From the NCBI GenBank assembly GCA_046317875.1, contig JBKCVN010000033.1, forward strand, positions 1 through 31,219: a DNA stretch of 31,219 nucleotides, written 5' to 3'. Below the pieces are notes generated by a model. It was not told where the DNA came from, searched no databases, and saw nothing but the letters and a program-made list of their open reading frames with translations. Below, piece by piece: positions 7,009-14,914 of this stretch; the stretch's first letter is position 1, and each line of letters begins with the position of its first letter. The stretch comes from 2-01-FULL-41-14 sp046317875 (GTDB lineage: Bacteria; Pseudomonadota; Alphaproteobacteria; UBA7879; UBA5542). The position numbers and the translations under genes are program-made.

Positions 7009-7374
7009 TTAAAAATCTAATCCGCCAGATCGAGCCCCCATGGCCAACGCTTTTATGCGCCCATGATAAAGATAGGGACCGCGATCAAACACAACTGTTT
7101 TAACGCCTGCTTTTTGGGCACGCTCAGCCAAAGCTTTTCCTACAGCCTCAGCAGAAGCTATGTTCCATCCCTTTTGGATCTGGGCCCGCAACTGTTGATC
7201 AATAGAAGAGGCAGAAACCAAGGTTACACCCCTTTCATCGTCAATGATTTGAGCATAAATATGGTGGTTAGAACGGAAAACCGACAAGCGTGGCTTCTTA
7301 GTCTTAGATAAAGACTTAATGGCCCAACGGTTTCTTTGCTGACGGCGACTGTAAAGTTCTCTTTTAGAATTCAT
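7009..7374 (-). CDS. rplR: Large ribosomal subunit protein uL18
   Basis: 121 residues. uL18 binds 5S rRNA and, with uL5, docks it onto the 50S central protuberance. The protein opens MNSKRELYSRRQQRNRW, then RLSVFRSNHHIYAQIIDD (about 30-47), and ends with FDRGPYLYHGRIKALAMGAR followed by SGGLDF. I used the ATG at 7374; a longer frame starts 30 codons upstream but that stretch lies inside rplF and is not uL18-like. The chosen start leaves one base after the rplF stop, again suggesting coupled translation. Confidence 0.97.
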   Translation of the reverse strand: MNSKRELYSRRQQRNRWAIKSLSKTKKPRLSVFRSNHHIYAQIIDDERGVTLVSASSIDQQLRAQIQKGWNIASAEAVGKALAERAQKAGVKTVVFDRGPYLYHGRIKALAMGARSGGLDF

Positions 7375-7375
7375 T

Positions 7376-7909
7376 TTACTTCTTCTTACCTTCTTTACGA
7401 ACAATACGTTCGTTTTCATACTTAATACCCTTGCCTTTATAAGGCTCAGGACGACGGAACCCACGAATTTCGGAAGCCACTTGACCTACACGCTGAAGGT
7501 TGGCACCTGAAACAGTGATAGACGTAGGTTTTTCACACTTAATGGAAATCCCTTGGGGAATGGCATACACAACCTCATGGCTATACCCTAACTGCATAAC
7601 AAGATTACTTCCTTGAACAGCAGCACGGTATCCTACCCCATTGATTTCCAAATTTTTGGAAAACCCTTTATGCACACCTTGCACTAGATTTGAAATAAGG
7701 TTACGCACAGTACCCCACATAGCCCGGGCAAATTGAGTTTCATCTTTTGGCTGAACAATAATTTTAGAATCTTCTACAGATACTTTTACAGCTTCATGCA
7801 AAGCTACAGAAAGCTCTCCTTGTGATCCTTTGGCCTTAATTAATCCAGGGGTCAGGTCAACAGTAACCCCACCTGGGATAAGAATTGGATTTTTACCGAT
7901 ACGAGACAT
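7376..7909 (-). CDS. rplF: Large ribosomal subunit protein uL6
   Basis: 177 residues, the usual length. uL6 binds near the sarcin-ricin loop at the factor-binding site. It starts MSRIGKNPILIPGGVTVDL, contains GVHKGFSKNLEINGVGYRA (about 84-102), and its second repeat ends with RRPEPYKGKGIKYENERIV (about 152-170), the most conserved part of the family. It follows rpsH by 17 bases and is directly followed by rplR. No deviations noticed. Confidence 0.98.
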   Translation of the reverse strand: MSRIGKNPILIPGGVTVDLTPGLIKAKGSQGELSVALHEAVKVSVEDSKIIVQPKDETQFARAMWGTVRNLISNLVQGVHKGFSKNLEINGVGYRAAVQGSNLVMQLGYSHEVVYAIPQGISIKCEKPTSITVSGANLQRVGQVASEIRGFRRPEPYKGKGIKYENERIVRKEGKKK

Positions 7910-7926
7910 AATAACCTAACTTCTCT

Positions 7927-8325
7927 TTAAAACACTCGACACAAAACTTCACCACCCACATTCATTTTACGGGCAGCATTATCCGAAAGAACCCCCTTCG
8001 AGGTGGACAGTATATAAACACCAAGACCATTAGCAGGCTTTGAAAGATCATGGATAGACGCATATGTTCTGCGTCCTGGGGTTGATACCCGATCAATCTT
8101 CTGAATAACGGGCATACCTTCGAAATACTTAAGCTCTACTACTATTTCAGAAACCCCTTCACGTACAGGATTCACTTGGTAAGCGCGAATATACCCTTCA
8201 TCCTTTAATACTTCAAGGATATTCAGGTTAATTTTCGAATAAAGGCAGCGTACCACATCTTTTTTTGCCTTATGAGCGTTCCGAATACGGGAAAGCAAAT
8301 CTGCAATAGGGTCTGTCATTGTCAT
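7927..8325 (-). CDS. rpsH: Small ribosomal subunit protein uS8
   Basis: 132 residues. uS8 is a primary binder of the 16S rRNA central domain and, in enterobacteria, represses the spc operon by binding near rplE. The sequence has MTDPIADLLSRIRNAH (about 3-18) and the C-terminal motif GVYILSTSKGVLSDNAARK (about 103-121). Two in-frame ATG codons at the start (8325 and 8319) are both possible; the first is given. The spacer to rpsN is 25 bases. No uS8-binding mimic was obvious upstream of rplE, but I could not fold the RNA. Confidence 0.97.
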   Translation of the reverse strand: MTMTDPIADLLSRIRNAHKAKKDVVRCLYSKINLNILEVLKDEGYIRAYQVNPVREGVSEIVVELKYFEGMPVIQKIDRVSTPGRRTYASIHDLSKPANGLGVYILSTSKGVLSDNAARKMNVGGEVLCRVF

Positions 8326-8350
8326 TTTATATAATCCTTACTTCTTTTTC

Positions 8351-8656
8351 TTACCAGCTTGATTTAGTCATGCCTGGAATGGCTCCGGCAGATGCTAAAT
8401 CACGCAATGCGATACGAGATAAACCTAAGTGGCGATAATACCCGCGGGCACGCCCAGAAATAGCACAACGATTACGGATACGAACCCGCGATCCACTTCT
8501 TGGAAGTTCGGCTAGTTTCAATACAGCTTGGAAACGTTCATCCACAGAAATAGTTTTGTCTTGAACTATGCTTTTTAATTCAGTTCTTTTCTTGCGAAAG
8601 GACGCGCAAACTTTTTTCTTTTTATCGTTTGACTCAATGGAACCTTTTCTTGCCAT
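8351..8656 (-). CDS. rpsN: Small ribosomal subunit protein uS14, zinc-free long form
   Basis: 101 residues. uS14 helps assemble the 30S head. It is the long form without the zinc-binding CxxC pairs; the conserved RNRCAISGRARGYYRHLGL (about 61-79) keeps only one cysteine of that motif, and the protein ends IPGMTKSSW. It lies between rplE (9 bases upstream) and rpsH. The length and motif match other alphaproteobacterial uS14 proteins. Confidence 0.97.
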   Translation of the reverse strand: MARKGSIESNDKKKKVCASFRKKRTELKSIVQDKTISVDERFQAVLKLAELPRSGSRVRIRNRCAISGRARGYYRHLGLSRIALRDLASAGAIPGMTKSSW

Positions 8657-8665
8657 GAATGTCTC

Positions 8666-9205
8666 CTAATTTGTAAATGGCATGCCAAAGCCCTTAAGAA
8701 GTTCACGGCCTTCTTCATTGGTTTTGGCGGTTGTTACAATCACTACGTTTAATCCCCTGATTTGATCGATTTTATCGTAATCAATTTCAGGGAAAACGAT
8801 TTGTTCTTTAATCCCTAGGGAATAGTTACCTTTCCCATCAAAGCTTTTGGGTGACACACCACGGAAGTCACGAACCCGAGGAAGGGCAATGGTAATAAGA
8901 CGGTCTAGGAACTCGTACATACGCGCCCCACGAAGGGTAACCTTTACACCCAAATCCATTCCTTCACGAACTTTGAATCCAGCAATGGATCCACGAGCTT
9001 TGGTAACAACAGGCTTTTGCCCTGCGATAACGGTCAAGTCAGCCACAGCAGCCGTAATCTTTTTGCTGTCACGAGCAGCCTCGCCAATGCCCATATTCAG
9101 GACGATTTTTTCCAAAACCGGCGCCTGCATAGGAGTTTTATAAGAAAACTTTTGCATTAAGTCGGGCTTTAAAGTCTCTACATATAGTTTTTTTAATCTA
9201 ACCAT
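8666..9205 (-). CDS. rplE: Large ribosomal subunit protein uL5
   Basis: 179 residues. uL5 carries 5S rRNA into the 50S subunit and touches the P-site tRNA. Hallmarks are VLEKIVLNMGIGEAARDSK (about 30-48), GQKPVVTKARGSIAGFKVRE (about 67-86) and, near the C-terminus, FPEIDYDKIDQIRGLNVVIV (about 138-157). It follows rplX by 9 bases and precedes rpsN by 9. The tight spacing and conserved order fit one polycistronic spc transcript. Confidence 0.98.
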   Translation of the reverse strand: MVRLKKLYVETLKPDLMQKFSYKTPMQAPVLEKIVLNMGIGEAARDSKKITAAVADLTVIAGQKPVVTKARGSIAGFKVREGMDLGVKVTLRGARMYEFLDRLITIALPRVRDFRGVSPKSFDGKGNYSLGIKEQIVFPEIDYDKIDQIRGLNVVIVTTAKTNEEGRELLKGFGMPFTN

Positions 9206-9214
9206 TTTATTCTC

Positions 9215-9535
9215 TTACTTTAATTCTTTGCCAGAACGCTTCAAAACACGAACTTTTTTACCTTCAGCCGATACTTTAATGGCAATCTTAGAAGGTTTTT
9301 TTGTTTCGCTATCTAGGTGCGCTACATTTGATATATGGATGCTTAATTCTTTTTCAAGAACACCGTTTGGATTCGCAGGCGTGGGGCGCATATGACGCTT
9401 AACCACATTCACACCCTTTACAATCACACGATTTGTTTCACTGAAAACCTTGGAAATTTCTCCGGATTTACCTTTATGGTCACCCGAGATCACTACAACG
9501 ACATCGCCTTTTTTAACATGAAATTTCTTATTCAT
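9215..9535 (-). CDS. rplX: Large ribosomal subunit protein uL24
   Basis: 106 residues. uL24 is an assembly initiator of the 50S subunit and lies at the tunnel exit. The N-terminal KOW motif KKGDVVVVISGDHKGKSGEI (about 8-27) is clear, followed by VKGVNVVKRHMRPTPANPNG (about 39-58). The ATG shares one base with the rplN TAA (TAATG), so the two are probably translationally coupled. The basic C-terminus KVRVLKRSGKELK is normal for the family. Confidence 0.97.
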   Translation of the reverse strand: MNKKFHVKKGDVVVVISGDHKGKSGEISKVFSETNRVIVKGVNVVKRHMRPTPANPNGVLEKELSIHISNVAHLDSETKKPSKIAIKVSAEGKKVRVLKRSGKELK

Positions 9536-9903
9536 TACAGAACCTCTGGGGCTAAAGAAATGATTTTCATAAAGTTCTTAGACCGCAACTCACGTGTTAC
9601 AGGACCAAAAATACGCGTTCCAATGGGCTCGCCTTGGTTATTTAACAAAACAGCCGCATTTTCATCAAAGGAAATCTTTGTACCATCATTGCGCATAATA
9701 CCATGGGCTGTACGCACAATTACGGCCTTATGAACGGTTCCTTTGGCAACCTTCCCACGTGGGATGGCTTCTTTTACCGTTACAACAATAATATCACCGA
9801 TTGAAGCCGTTCTTCTTTTAGAACCACCCAACACTTTAATGCATTCAACGCGACGAGCGCCCGAGTTATCCGCAACAGTTAAACTGGTTTGCATCTGAAT
9901 CAT
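9535..9903 (-). CDS. rplN: Large ribosomal subunit protein uL14
   Basis: 122 residues, exactly the canonical length. uL14 forms part of intersubunit bridges near the factor site. It reads MIQMQTSLTVADNSGARRVE, then the basic loop GGSKRRTASIGDIIVVTVKE (about 28-47), and ends SLAPEVL. I chose the ATG at 9903, 8 bases after the rpsQ stop; an upstream in-frame codon would add 14 residues from within rpsQ that are not part of the family. It is the first gene of the spc block. Confidence 0.98.
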   Translation of the reverse strand: MIQMQTSLTVADNSGARRVECIKVLGGSKRRTASIGDIIVVTVKEAIPRGKVAKGTVHKAVIVRTAHGIMRNDGTKISFDENAAVLLNNQGEPIGTRIFGPVTRELRSKNFMKIISLAPEVL

Positions 9904-9911
9904 AATATCAC

Positions 9912-10154
9912 CTACGCTTTTTCTACTTTGGATAATGCAACCCAAGTTTTTGTCTTCGAGATGGGGCGAGATTCTTCGATTTGAATCACGTCGCCTTCAA
10001 CGAAGGTATTCTTCTCGTCATGAGCGGAATACCGTTTAGATTTTGTAATATATTTCTTGTAAATGGGGTGCATAAAGCGACGATCAACCTTTACGATAAC
10101 GGTTTTATCTCCCTTATCACTTACAACAACTCCTTTAAGAACACGACGAGGCAT
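9912..10154 (-). CDS. rpsQ: Small ribosomal subunit protein uS17
   Basis: 80 residues. uS17 is an early-binding 30S protein with an OB fold. It starts MPRRVLKGVVVSDKGDKTVI, contains DRRFMHPIYKKYITKSKRYS (about 24-43; the family's RNA-contact loop) and HDEKNTFVEGDVIQIEESRP (about 45-64). It lies between rpmC and rplN as the last gene of the S10 block. No anomalies. Confidence 0.97.
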   Translation of the reverse strand: MPRRVLKGVVVSDKGDKTVIVKVDRRFMHPIYKKYITKSKRYSAHDEKNTFVEGDVIQIEESRPISKTKTWVALSKVEKA

Positions 10155-10169
10155 TTTATCTTTTCCTAA

Positions 10170-10370
10170 CTATTTTGCTTTATTCACTGTTTTAGCATTA
10201 AGAAGGGTCTTAATACGGGCAATCGTACGACGCACTTCACGAACACGGGCAGTATTGGTCAACTGACCTGCCACTTTTTGAAAGCGCAGATTAAAGGATT
10301 CTTTTTTTAAATCCAAGACCATTTTTTTAAGGTCATCAGTTTTTGTTTTCTTTAGATCAACAGTTTTCAT
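10170..10370 (-). CDS. rpmC: Large ribosomal subunit protein uL29
   Basis: 66 residues forming two predicted helices, the normal uL29 size. uL29 sits at the tunnel exit near uL23, where nascent-chain factors dock. The N-terminal helix reads KTKTDDLKKMVLDLKKESFN and the second carries VREVRRTIARIKTLLNAK, which is the family signature. It is 11 bases after rplP and 15 bases before rpsQ. Confidence 0.96.
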   Translation of the reverse strand: MKTVDLKKTKTDDLKKMVLDLKKESFNLRFQKVAGQLTNTARVREVRRTIARIKTLLNAKTVNKAK

Positions 10371-10381
10371 GATCTTAAATC

Positions 10382-10786
10382 CTATCTGGTTATAAACCGG
10401 CTACGTACCGGCAGTTTCGCCGCTGCCAAAGTCAAGGCATCACGGGCCAATTCTTCTTCAACGCCATCAATTTCAAACATAACGCGGCCGGGCTTCACAC
10501 GGCAGGCCCAGAATTCAGGAGACCCCTTACCCTTTCCCATACGGACTTCAGCCGGTTTTTGGGATACGGGCACATCTGGGAAAATACGAATCCAAACCTT
10601 ACCAGCCCTACGCAAGTGACGGGTAATCGCACGACGTGCAGCTTCAATTTGACGAGAAGTCACACGATCAGCGGTTGTGGCTTTTAAGCCAAAGTTACCA
10701 AAGTCTAAATCTGTGGCAGACTTGGCCATACCATGGATTCGTCCTTTAAACGCTTTTCTAAATTTTGTACGCTTCGGAGCTAACAT
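10382..10786 (-). CDS. rplP: Large ribosomal subunit protein uL16
   Basis: 134 residues. uL16 binds at the A site and peptidyl-transferase region and is needed late in 50S assembly. It opens MLAPKRTKFRKAFKGRIHG and has WIRIFPDVPVSQKPAEVRMG (about 65-84) followed by KGKGSPEFW. The first, conserved motif supports the start used. It is 12 bases after rpsC. Length is about two residues below the Escherichia coli protein and within the family range. Confidence 0.98.
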   Translation of the reverse strand: MLAPKRTKFRKAFKGRIHGMAKSATDLDFGNFGLKATTADRVTSRQIEAARRAITRHLRRAGKVWIRIFPDVPVSQKPAEVRMGKGKGSPEFWACRVKPGRVMFEIDGVEEELARDALTLAAAKLPVRSRFITR

Positions 10787-10798
10787 AATCTTAAAGTC

Positions 10799-11479
10799 CT
10801 ATCTATTCACAACGTGTTCACGAACCCGACGGTCTTGTGCCATGGGGTCATGTTCCATAATTTCACCCTTGAAAATCCACACCTTAATACCACAAGTTCC
10901 ATACGTGGTAAAGGCTGTTCCTAGGCCATAGTCAATATCTGCACGCAAAGTATGCAAAGGAACGCGTCCTTCACGATACCATTCCATACGGGCAATCTCG
11001 GCCCCACCCAAACGGCCCGAACAATTGATACGAATACCAAGAACACCAGCCTTCAAAGCTGTTTGCACAGCTTTTTTCATCGCTCTTCTAAAAGAAACGC
11101 GTCGTTCCAACTGGCGGGCAATAGAATCTGCCACCAAGCGCGCATCGAAATCAGGCTTCTTGATTTCCAAAATGTTCAAAACAACCTCAGATCCTACGAT
11201 CCGGTTTAAAGAATTCTTAAGGGTATCAATATCCGCACCCTTGCGCCCGATGATCAATCCGGGACGGGCTGAATAAATAGTCACACGGGCCTTCTTGTTA
11301 GGACGCTCGATTACAACTTTTGAAACAGCCGCTTGGCTCAATTTATCGAAAATAAACTCACGAATCTTAATGTCTTGAGCCAAATAGGTTGCGTAGTCAC
11401 GGCTAGACGCGTACCACCGGGAATCCCACGTACGGTTTACCTTTAATCGCAAAGAAATTGGATTTACTTTCTGACCCAT
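10799..11479 (-). CDS. rpsC: Small ribosomal subunit protein uS3
   Basis: 226 residues. uS3 lines the mRNA entry channel and, with uS4 and uS5, supports mRNA unwinding. The type-II KH domain shows LIIGRKGADID (about 75-85); the C-terminal domain has INCSGRLGGAEIARMEWYRE (about 173-192) and VPLHTLRADIDYG. It starts MGQKVNPISLRL. The ATG follows the rplV stop with no base between, so initiation probably depends on termination there. Confidence 0.98.
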   Translation of the reverse strand: MGQKVNPISLRLKVNRTWDSRWYASSRDYATYLAQDIKIREFIFDKLSQAAVSKVVIERPNKKARVTIYSARPGLIIGRKGADIDTLKNSLNRIVGSEVVLNILEIKKPDFDARLVADSIARQLERRVSFRRAMKKAVQTALKAGVLGIRINCSGRLGGAEIARMEWYREGRVPLHTLRADIDYGLGTAFTTYGTCGIKVWIFKGEIMEHDPMAQDRRVREHVVNR

Positions 11480-11860
11480 TTAGAGATTCTCCTCACATTG
11501 CTCAACAACAATCTTAAGATTACTGTATGGTTTTAAAATTCTGACGCCACGTCCCTTGGCACGGGCCATAAATCTTTTCAATACAAAAGCCTTGCCCACT
11601 TCTACGCGCGCTACCACCAAACGATCAATATCTAGATGGTGATTGTTTTCTGCGTTGGCAACGGCAGATGATAATACTTTCTTAACTTCCCCCGCCACAC
11701 GACGTTTAGAAAAAGTCAATTGAGCCAAAGCTTCATTAACAGGACGGTGGCGAATTAAGTCGGCAACCAAACCCAACTTCTGGGGAGAAGTACGAATAGC
11801 TTTAGCAGAAGCAAGAGCTTGCTTGTCAGAAAGCTGTCTTGGAAGTGCTTTTTTACTCAT
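11480..11860 (-). CDS. rplV: Large ribosomal subunit protein uL22
   Basis: 126 residues. uL22 lines the exit tunnel with uL4. The core from ASAKAIRTSPQKLGLVADLI (about 17-36) to RGVRILKPYSNLKIVVEQ includes the long hairpin loop with ARAKGRG (about 100-106) that reaches the tunnel. There is no sign of loop deletions that give macrolide resistance, as far as can be judged by eye. The start overlaps the rpsS stop by four bases (ATGA). Confidence 0.97.
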   Translation of the reverse strand: MSKKALPRQLSDKQALASAKAIRTSPQKLGLVADLIRHRPVNEALAQLTFSKRRVAGEVKKVLSSAVANAENNHHLDIDRLVVARVEVGKAFVLKRFMARAKGRGVRILKPYSNLKIVVEQCEENL

Positions 11861-12141
11861 TTTGAACCTTTCTGAGATTTCTTATCTGCGGCGTGACCAT
11901 AAAAAGTACGTGTAGGTGCAAATTCACCCAACTTATGTCCAACCATGTTTTCTGTTACAAAAACAGGAACAAATTTTTTGCCATTATGAACGCCAAAAGT
12001 TACGCCCACAAATTGTGGAAGGATGGTAGAGCGACGTGACCACGTCTTTACCACATCCTTACGACCAGAACTTAGCACAGCTTCTGCCTTTTTCAACAGA
12101 TATCCGTCAACAAAAGGGCCTTTCCAAACTGAACGAGACAC
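11857..12141 (-). CDS. rpsS: Small ribosomal subunit protein uS19
   Basis: 94 residues. uS19 is in the 30S head beside uS13 and contacts A-site tRNA. It begins MSRSVWKGPFVDGYLLKKAE, contains TWSRRSTILPQFVGVTFGVH (about 33-52) and ends with GHKLGEFAPTRTFYGHAADK plus a basic tail. Overlap of four bases with rplV and 11 bases from rplB keep the S10 order intact. Confidence 0.97.
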   Translation of the reverse strand: MSRSVWKGPFVDGYLLKKAEAVLSSGRKDVVKTWSRRSTILPQFVGVTFGVHNGKKFVPVFVTENMVGHKLGEFAPTRTFYGHAADKKSQKGSK

Positions 12142-12152
12142 TCTATTACTCC

Positions 12153-12968
12153 TTACTTCTTACGACGACTAACAATCCACTTGCTTGTGGACTTGTTGGT
12201 ACGAGTTTTCTTACCCTTAGTATGCTGACCCCAAGGCGTTACTGGGTGACGACCCCCATTGGTCCGCCCTCCATGAGGGTGATCCACAGGGTTCATAGCA
12301 ATACCACGAACCTCAGGACGACGACCCAACCAACGGGAACGCCCGGCCTTACCAAGGTTAATGTTCTTTTGATCCGGGTTGGATACGGCTCCAATGGTTG
12401 CTCGGCATTCCAAGGACACCAAACGCACTTCACCAGAACTCAGCTTAATCAAAGCGCGTCCACCATCACGACCCACATACTGAACATAAGTTCCAGCAGA
12501 TCTAGCCAACTGTCCGCCCTTCCCTGGCTTCATTTCCACGTTATGAAGGATGGTTCCCATGGGAATACTGGCCAAAGGCATGGAATTTCCTGGTTTCACT
12601 TCAACTTTGTGACCTGAAATCACTTTGTCACCCACGGCCACTTTTTGAGGCGCAATGATATAAGACAAAGTTCCATCCTCATACTTCAACAAGGCAATAT
12701 GGCACGTCCGGTTAGGATCATACTCGATACGCTCAACAGTGGCTTCCATATTTACTTTTGAACGTACAAAGTCAATCATGCGGTAAAGTTGTTTATGTCC
12801 CCCACCACGACGACGAGAAGTAATGCGACCCATATTGTTACGGCCAGCTGTTTTTGTTTTGCCCGTAACCAAAGATTTTTCAGGACGCCCCTTCCAAAGA
12901 CCCGTACGGTCCACCAGAATTAACTGACGAGTAGAAGGAGTAACGGGATTAAAAGTTTTTAATGACAT
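12153..12968 (-). CDS. rplB: Large ribosomal subunit protein uL2
   Basis: 271 residues, a little shorter than the usual 273-278. uL2 joins the subunits and supports the peptidyl-transferase centre. It carries KTAGRNNMGRITSRRRGGGH (about 40-59) and, near the C-terminus, AMNPVDHPHGGRTNGGRHPV (about 224-243), which includes the conserved histidine that corresponds to Escherichia coli His229. It is five bases after rplW and 11 before rpsS. Confidence 0.98.
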   Translation of the reverse strand: MSLKTFNPVTPSTRQLILVDRTGLWKGRPEKSLVTGKTKTAGRNNMGRITSRRRGGGHKQLYRMIDFVRSKVNMEATVERIEYDPNRTCHIALLKYEDGTLSYIIAPQKVAVGDKVISGHKVEVKPGNSMPLASIPMGTILHNVEMKPGKGGQLARSAGTYVQYVGRDGGRALIKLSSGEVRLVSLECRATIGAVSNPDQKNINLGKAGRSRWLGRRPEVRGIAMNPVDHPHGGRTNGGRHPVTPWGQHTKGKKTRTNKSTSKWIVSRRKK

Positions 12969-12973
12969 TTTAA

Positions 12974-13291
12974 CTAAATTCCTACGCTAACATCAATTGT
13001 TTGACCGGCTTTTAACCGAACAATCGCTTTTTTAAAATCAGAACGACGACCACGATGCCCTTTGAAAACTTTTAATTTCCCTGCAGCATTAATGGTGTTA
13101 ACTGAAACCACCTCAACTTTGAAAATCTTCTCAACAGCCAACTTAATTTCATCCTTCGTAGCATCGGTTGCTACTTTGAAAGAATACTGATTGTTCTGAG
13201 TCAAAAGGGTTGCCTTTTCAGTAATCAAAGGCGTCCTAATAACTTCATATGCCAAACCGGCAGAAATTTTCTTTTGTGCTATATTTTTCAT
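12974..13291 (-). CDS. rplW: Large ribosomal subunit protein uL23
   Basis: 105 residues. uL23 is the tunnel-exit docking site for trigger factor and SRP. It contains YEVIRTPLITEKATLLTQNN (about 15-34) and VEKIFKVEVVSVNTINAAGK (about 53-72). The trigger-factor contact near the start of the second motif region is not obviously altered. The start overlaps the rplD stop by four bases (ATGA). Confidence 0.97.
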   Translation of the reverse strand: MKNIAQKKISAGLAYEVIRTPLITEKATLLTQNNQYSFKVATDATKDEIKLAVEKIFKVEVVSVNTINAAGKLKVFKGHRGRRSDFKKAIVRLKAGQTIDVSVGI

Positions 13292-13908
13292 ACGAGTCTC
13301 GCTTCCAGGTGATGCACCGCATCTTTAGACAAAACCAATGTTCCACACTTCATAATGCTATAAACATTCGCACCCTGTTGGGGCAACACGTTCACATTAA
13401 CAAGGTTCCGAGAGGCTTTGCAGAAGTTTTCATTAAGCTCGGTCCCACCAATAAACAAGGGGGCCTTCCAACCATTCTTCTGAATTAATGTATTTAATTC
13501 TTTTGATTTAGAATTTTTCAGCTCAAGAGCATCCAAAACAACCAGGGATCCTTCAGCCGCCTTCATGGCCAATACAGATTTTAAGGCCAATTTGCGCACT
13601 TTTTTAGGAAGGTCAAAGCTGTGATCCCGTTTATGAGGACCAAATACAACCGCCCCTCCACGCATGTGAGGACCTCTCAGGCTTCCCTGACGCGCGCGAC
13701 CCGTACCTTTTTGACGAAATGGTTTCTTTGTTGTTCCACTTACCGCCCAAATTTCTTTGGTTTGGTGGTTACCCGAGCGCGCCTTTGCCAGCTGCCAACG
13801 CACCATCCGATGAATAATATCAGAACGTGCAGGCACACCAAACACTTGGTCGCTCAGATCAATAGATCCTAATTTTTTGTTTTCTAAGCTTATGATATCC
13901 CACTGCAT
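13288..13908 (-). CDS. rplD: Large ribosomal subunit protein uL4
   Basis: 206 residues. uL4 lines the exit tunnel with a long loop; here the loop region reads TKKPFRQKGTGRARQGSLRG (about 61-80) and continues with PHMRGGAVVFGPHKRDHSFD. In enterobacteria uL4 also represses the S10 operon through the rpsJ leader; I saw no recognisable S10-type leader hairpin before rpsJ, which fits its alphaproteobacterial context. It is 12 bases from rplC and overlaps rplW. Confidence 0.97.
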   Translation of the reverse strand: MQWDIISLENKKLGSIDLSDQVFGVPARSDIIHRMVRWQLAKARSGNHQTKEIWAVSGTTKKPFRQKGTGRARQGSLRGPHMRGGAVVFGPHKRDHSFDLPKKVRKLALKSVLAMKAAEGSLVVLDALELKNSKSKELNTLIQKNGWKAPLFIGGTELNENFCKASRNLVNVNVLPQQGANVYSIMKCGTLVLSKDAVHHLEARLV

Positions 13909-13920
13909 GAGAAAAATCCT

Positions 13921-14559
13921 TTATTTACTTTTAACGGCATCTGTCACTGTAATGAAAGACCCTTTATGACCTGGCACTGCGCCCTTAATATAAATTAGAC
14001 CCTTATCAGAATCCAACCGAACAATCTGGAGGTTCTGAATAGTTACCCTTTCTGCGCCCAGATGTCCAGCCATTTTCTTACCTTTAAACACTTTTCCTGG
14101 ATCTTGACGTTGTCCGGTTGATCCATGAGAACGGTGACAAACAGATGCACCGTGGGAAGCACGGTTTCCGCCAAAGTTGTGTCGCTTCATAACACCCGCA
14201 AAACCTTTACCCAAGGAAGTACCCACAACATCCACATATTGTCCCACTTGGAAATGGTCTGGATGAATGTTGGCACCCACTTCAACAAAGGCATCTGCAG
14301 CCACGCGGAATTCTTTTAATCCTTTTTTGGGTTCAATTTTATGCTTGGCATAAAATCCTTTTTGCGCCTTGTTCAAGGATTTAAGGCGGCCCTTGCCATA
14401 TCCAATTTGAACTGCTGTATAGCCATGCAATTCTTCTGTCTTATGGCCAACCACTTGGCAGTTTTCCACTTGCAAAACAGTTACGGGAACATGCTCGCCC
14501 TGAGCATCAAAAAGCCGGGTCATTCCCAGTTTTTCTGCAACTAAACCTATTCTCATCAT
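13921..14559 (-). CDS. rplC: Large ribosomal subunit protein uL3
   Basis: 212 residues. uL3 is an early assembly protein reaching the peptidyl-transferase centre. The sequence begins with RIGLVAEKLGMTRLFDAQGE and carries GSTGQRQDPGKVFKGKKMAG (about 147-166), whose first glutamine is the methylated position in several bacteria. Two adjacent ATG codons open the frame (14559 and 14556); an AGGA ribosome-binding sequence suits the first. It is eight bases after rpsJ. Confidence 0.97.
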   Translation of the reverse strand: MMRIGLVAEKLGMTRLFDAQGEHVPVTVLQVENCQVVGHKTEELHGYTAVQIGYGKGRLKSLNKAQKGFYAKHKIEPKKGLKEFRVAADAFVEVGANIHPDHFQVGQYVDVVGTSLGKGFAGVMKRHNFGGNRASHGASVCHRSHGSTGQRQDPGKVFKGKKMAGHLGAERVTIQNLQIVRLDSDKGLIYIKGAVPGHKGSFITVTDAVKSK

Positions 14560-14567
14560 TTTCGTTC

Positions 14568-14876
14568 CTATAATTTAATCTCGACGTCAACACCATATGA
14601 AAGCTCAAGTTTCATCAGGGCATCAACAGTCTGAGGTGTCCAATCCACGATATCAAGCACACGCTTATGAGTTCTAATTTCGAACTGTTCACGAGACTTT
14701 TTATCAATGTGAGGCGAACGGTTTACTGTAAACTTTTGAATAGCCGTTGGCATAGGAATGGGTCCCCGTACCACTGCACCTGTTCTTTTGGCCGTATCAA
14801 CCACTTCATGCGCCGATTGATCAAGCATTCTATGATCATAAGCTTTCAATCGAATACGTATTGTTTGTCTTTCCAT
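14568..14876 (-). CDS. rpsJ: Small ribosomal subunit protein uS10 (NusE)
   Basis: 102 residues. uS10 belongs to the 30S head and also acts as NusE, joining NusB and NusG in antitermination. It reads MERQTIRIRLKAYDHRMLDQ, then GPIPMPTAIQKFTVNRSPHI (about 38-57) and ends with the family's beta strand. I chose the ATG at 14876 because a GAGG sequence lies seven bases upstream and this gives the canonical length; a TTG four codons earlier is less likely. It starts the S10 block 38 bases after tuf1. Confidence 0.97.
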   Translation of the reverse strand: MERQTIRIRLKAYDHRMLDQSAHEVVDTAKRTGAVVRGPIPMPTAIQKFTVNRSPHIDKKSREQFEIRTHKRVLDIVDWTPQTVDALMKLELSYGVDVEIKL

Positions 14877-14914
14877 TTTTTTCCTCAATCTTTCAACGCT
14901 AAAGCGGTGGTTTC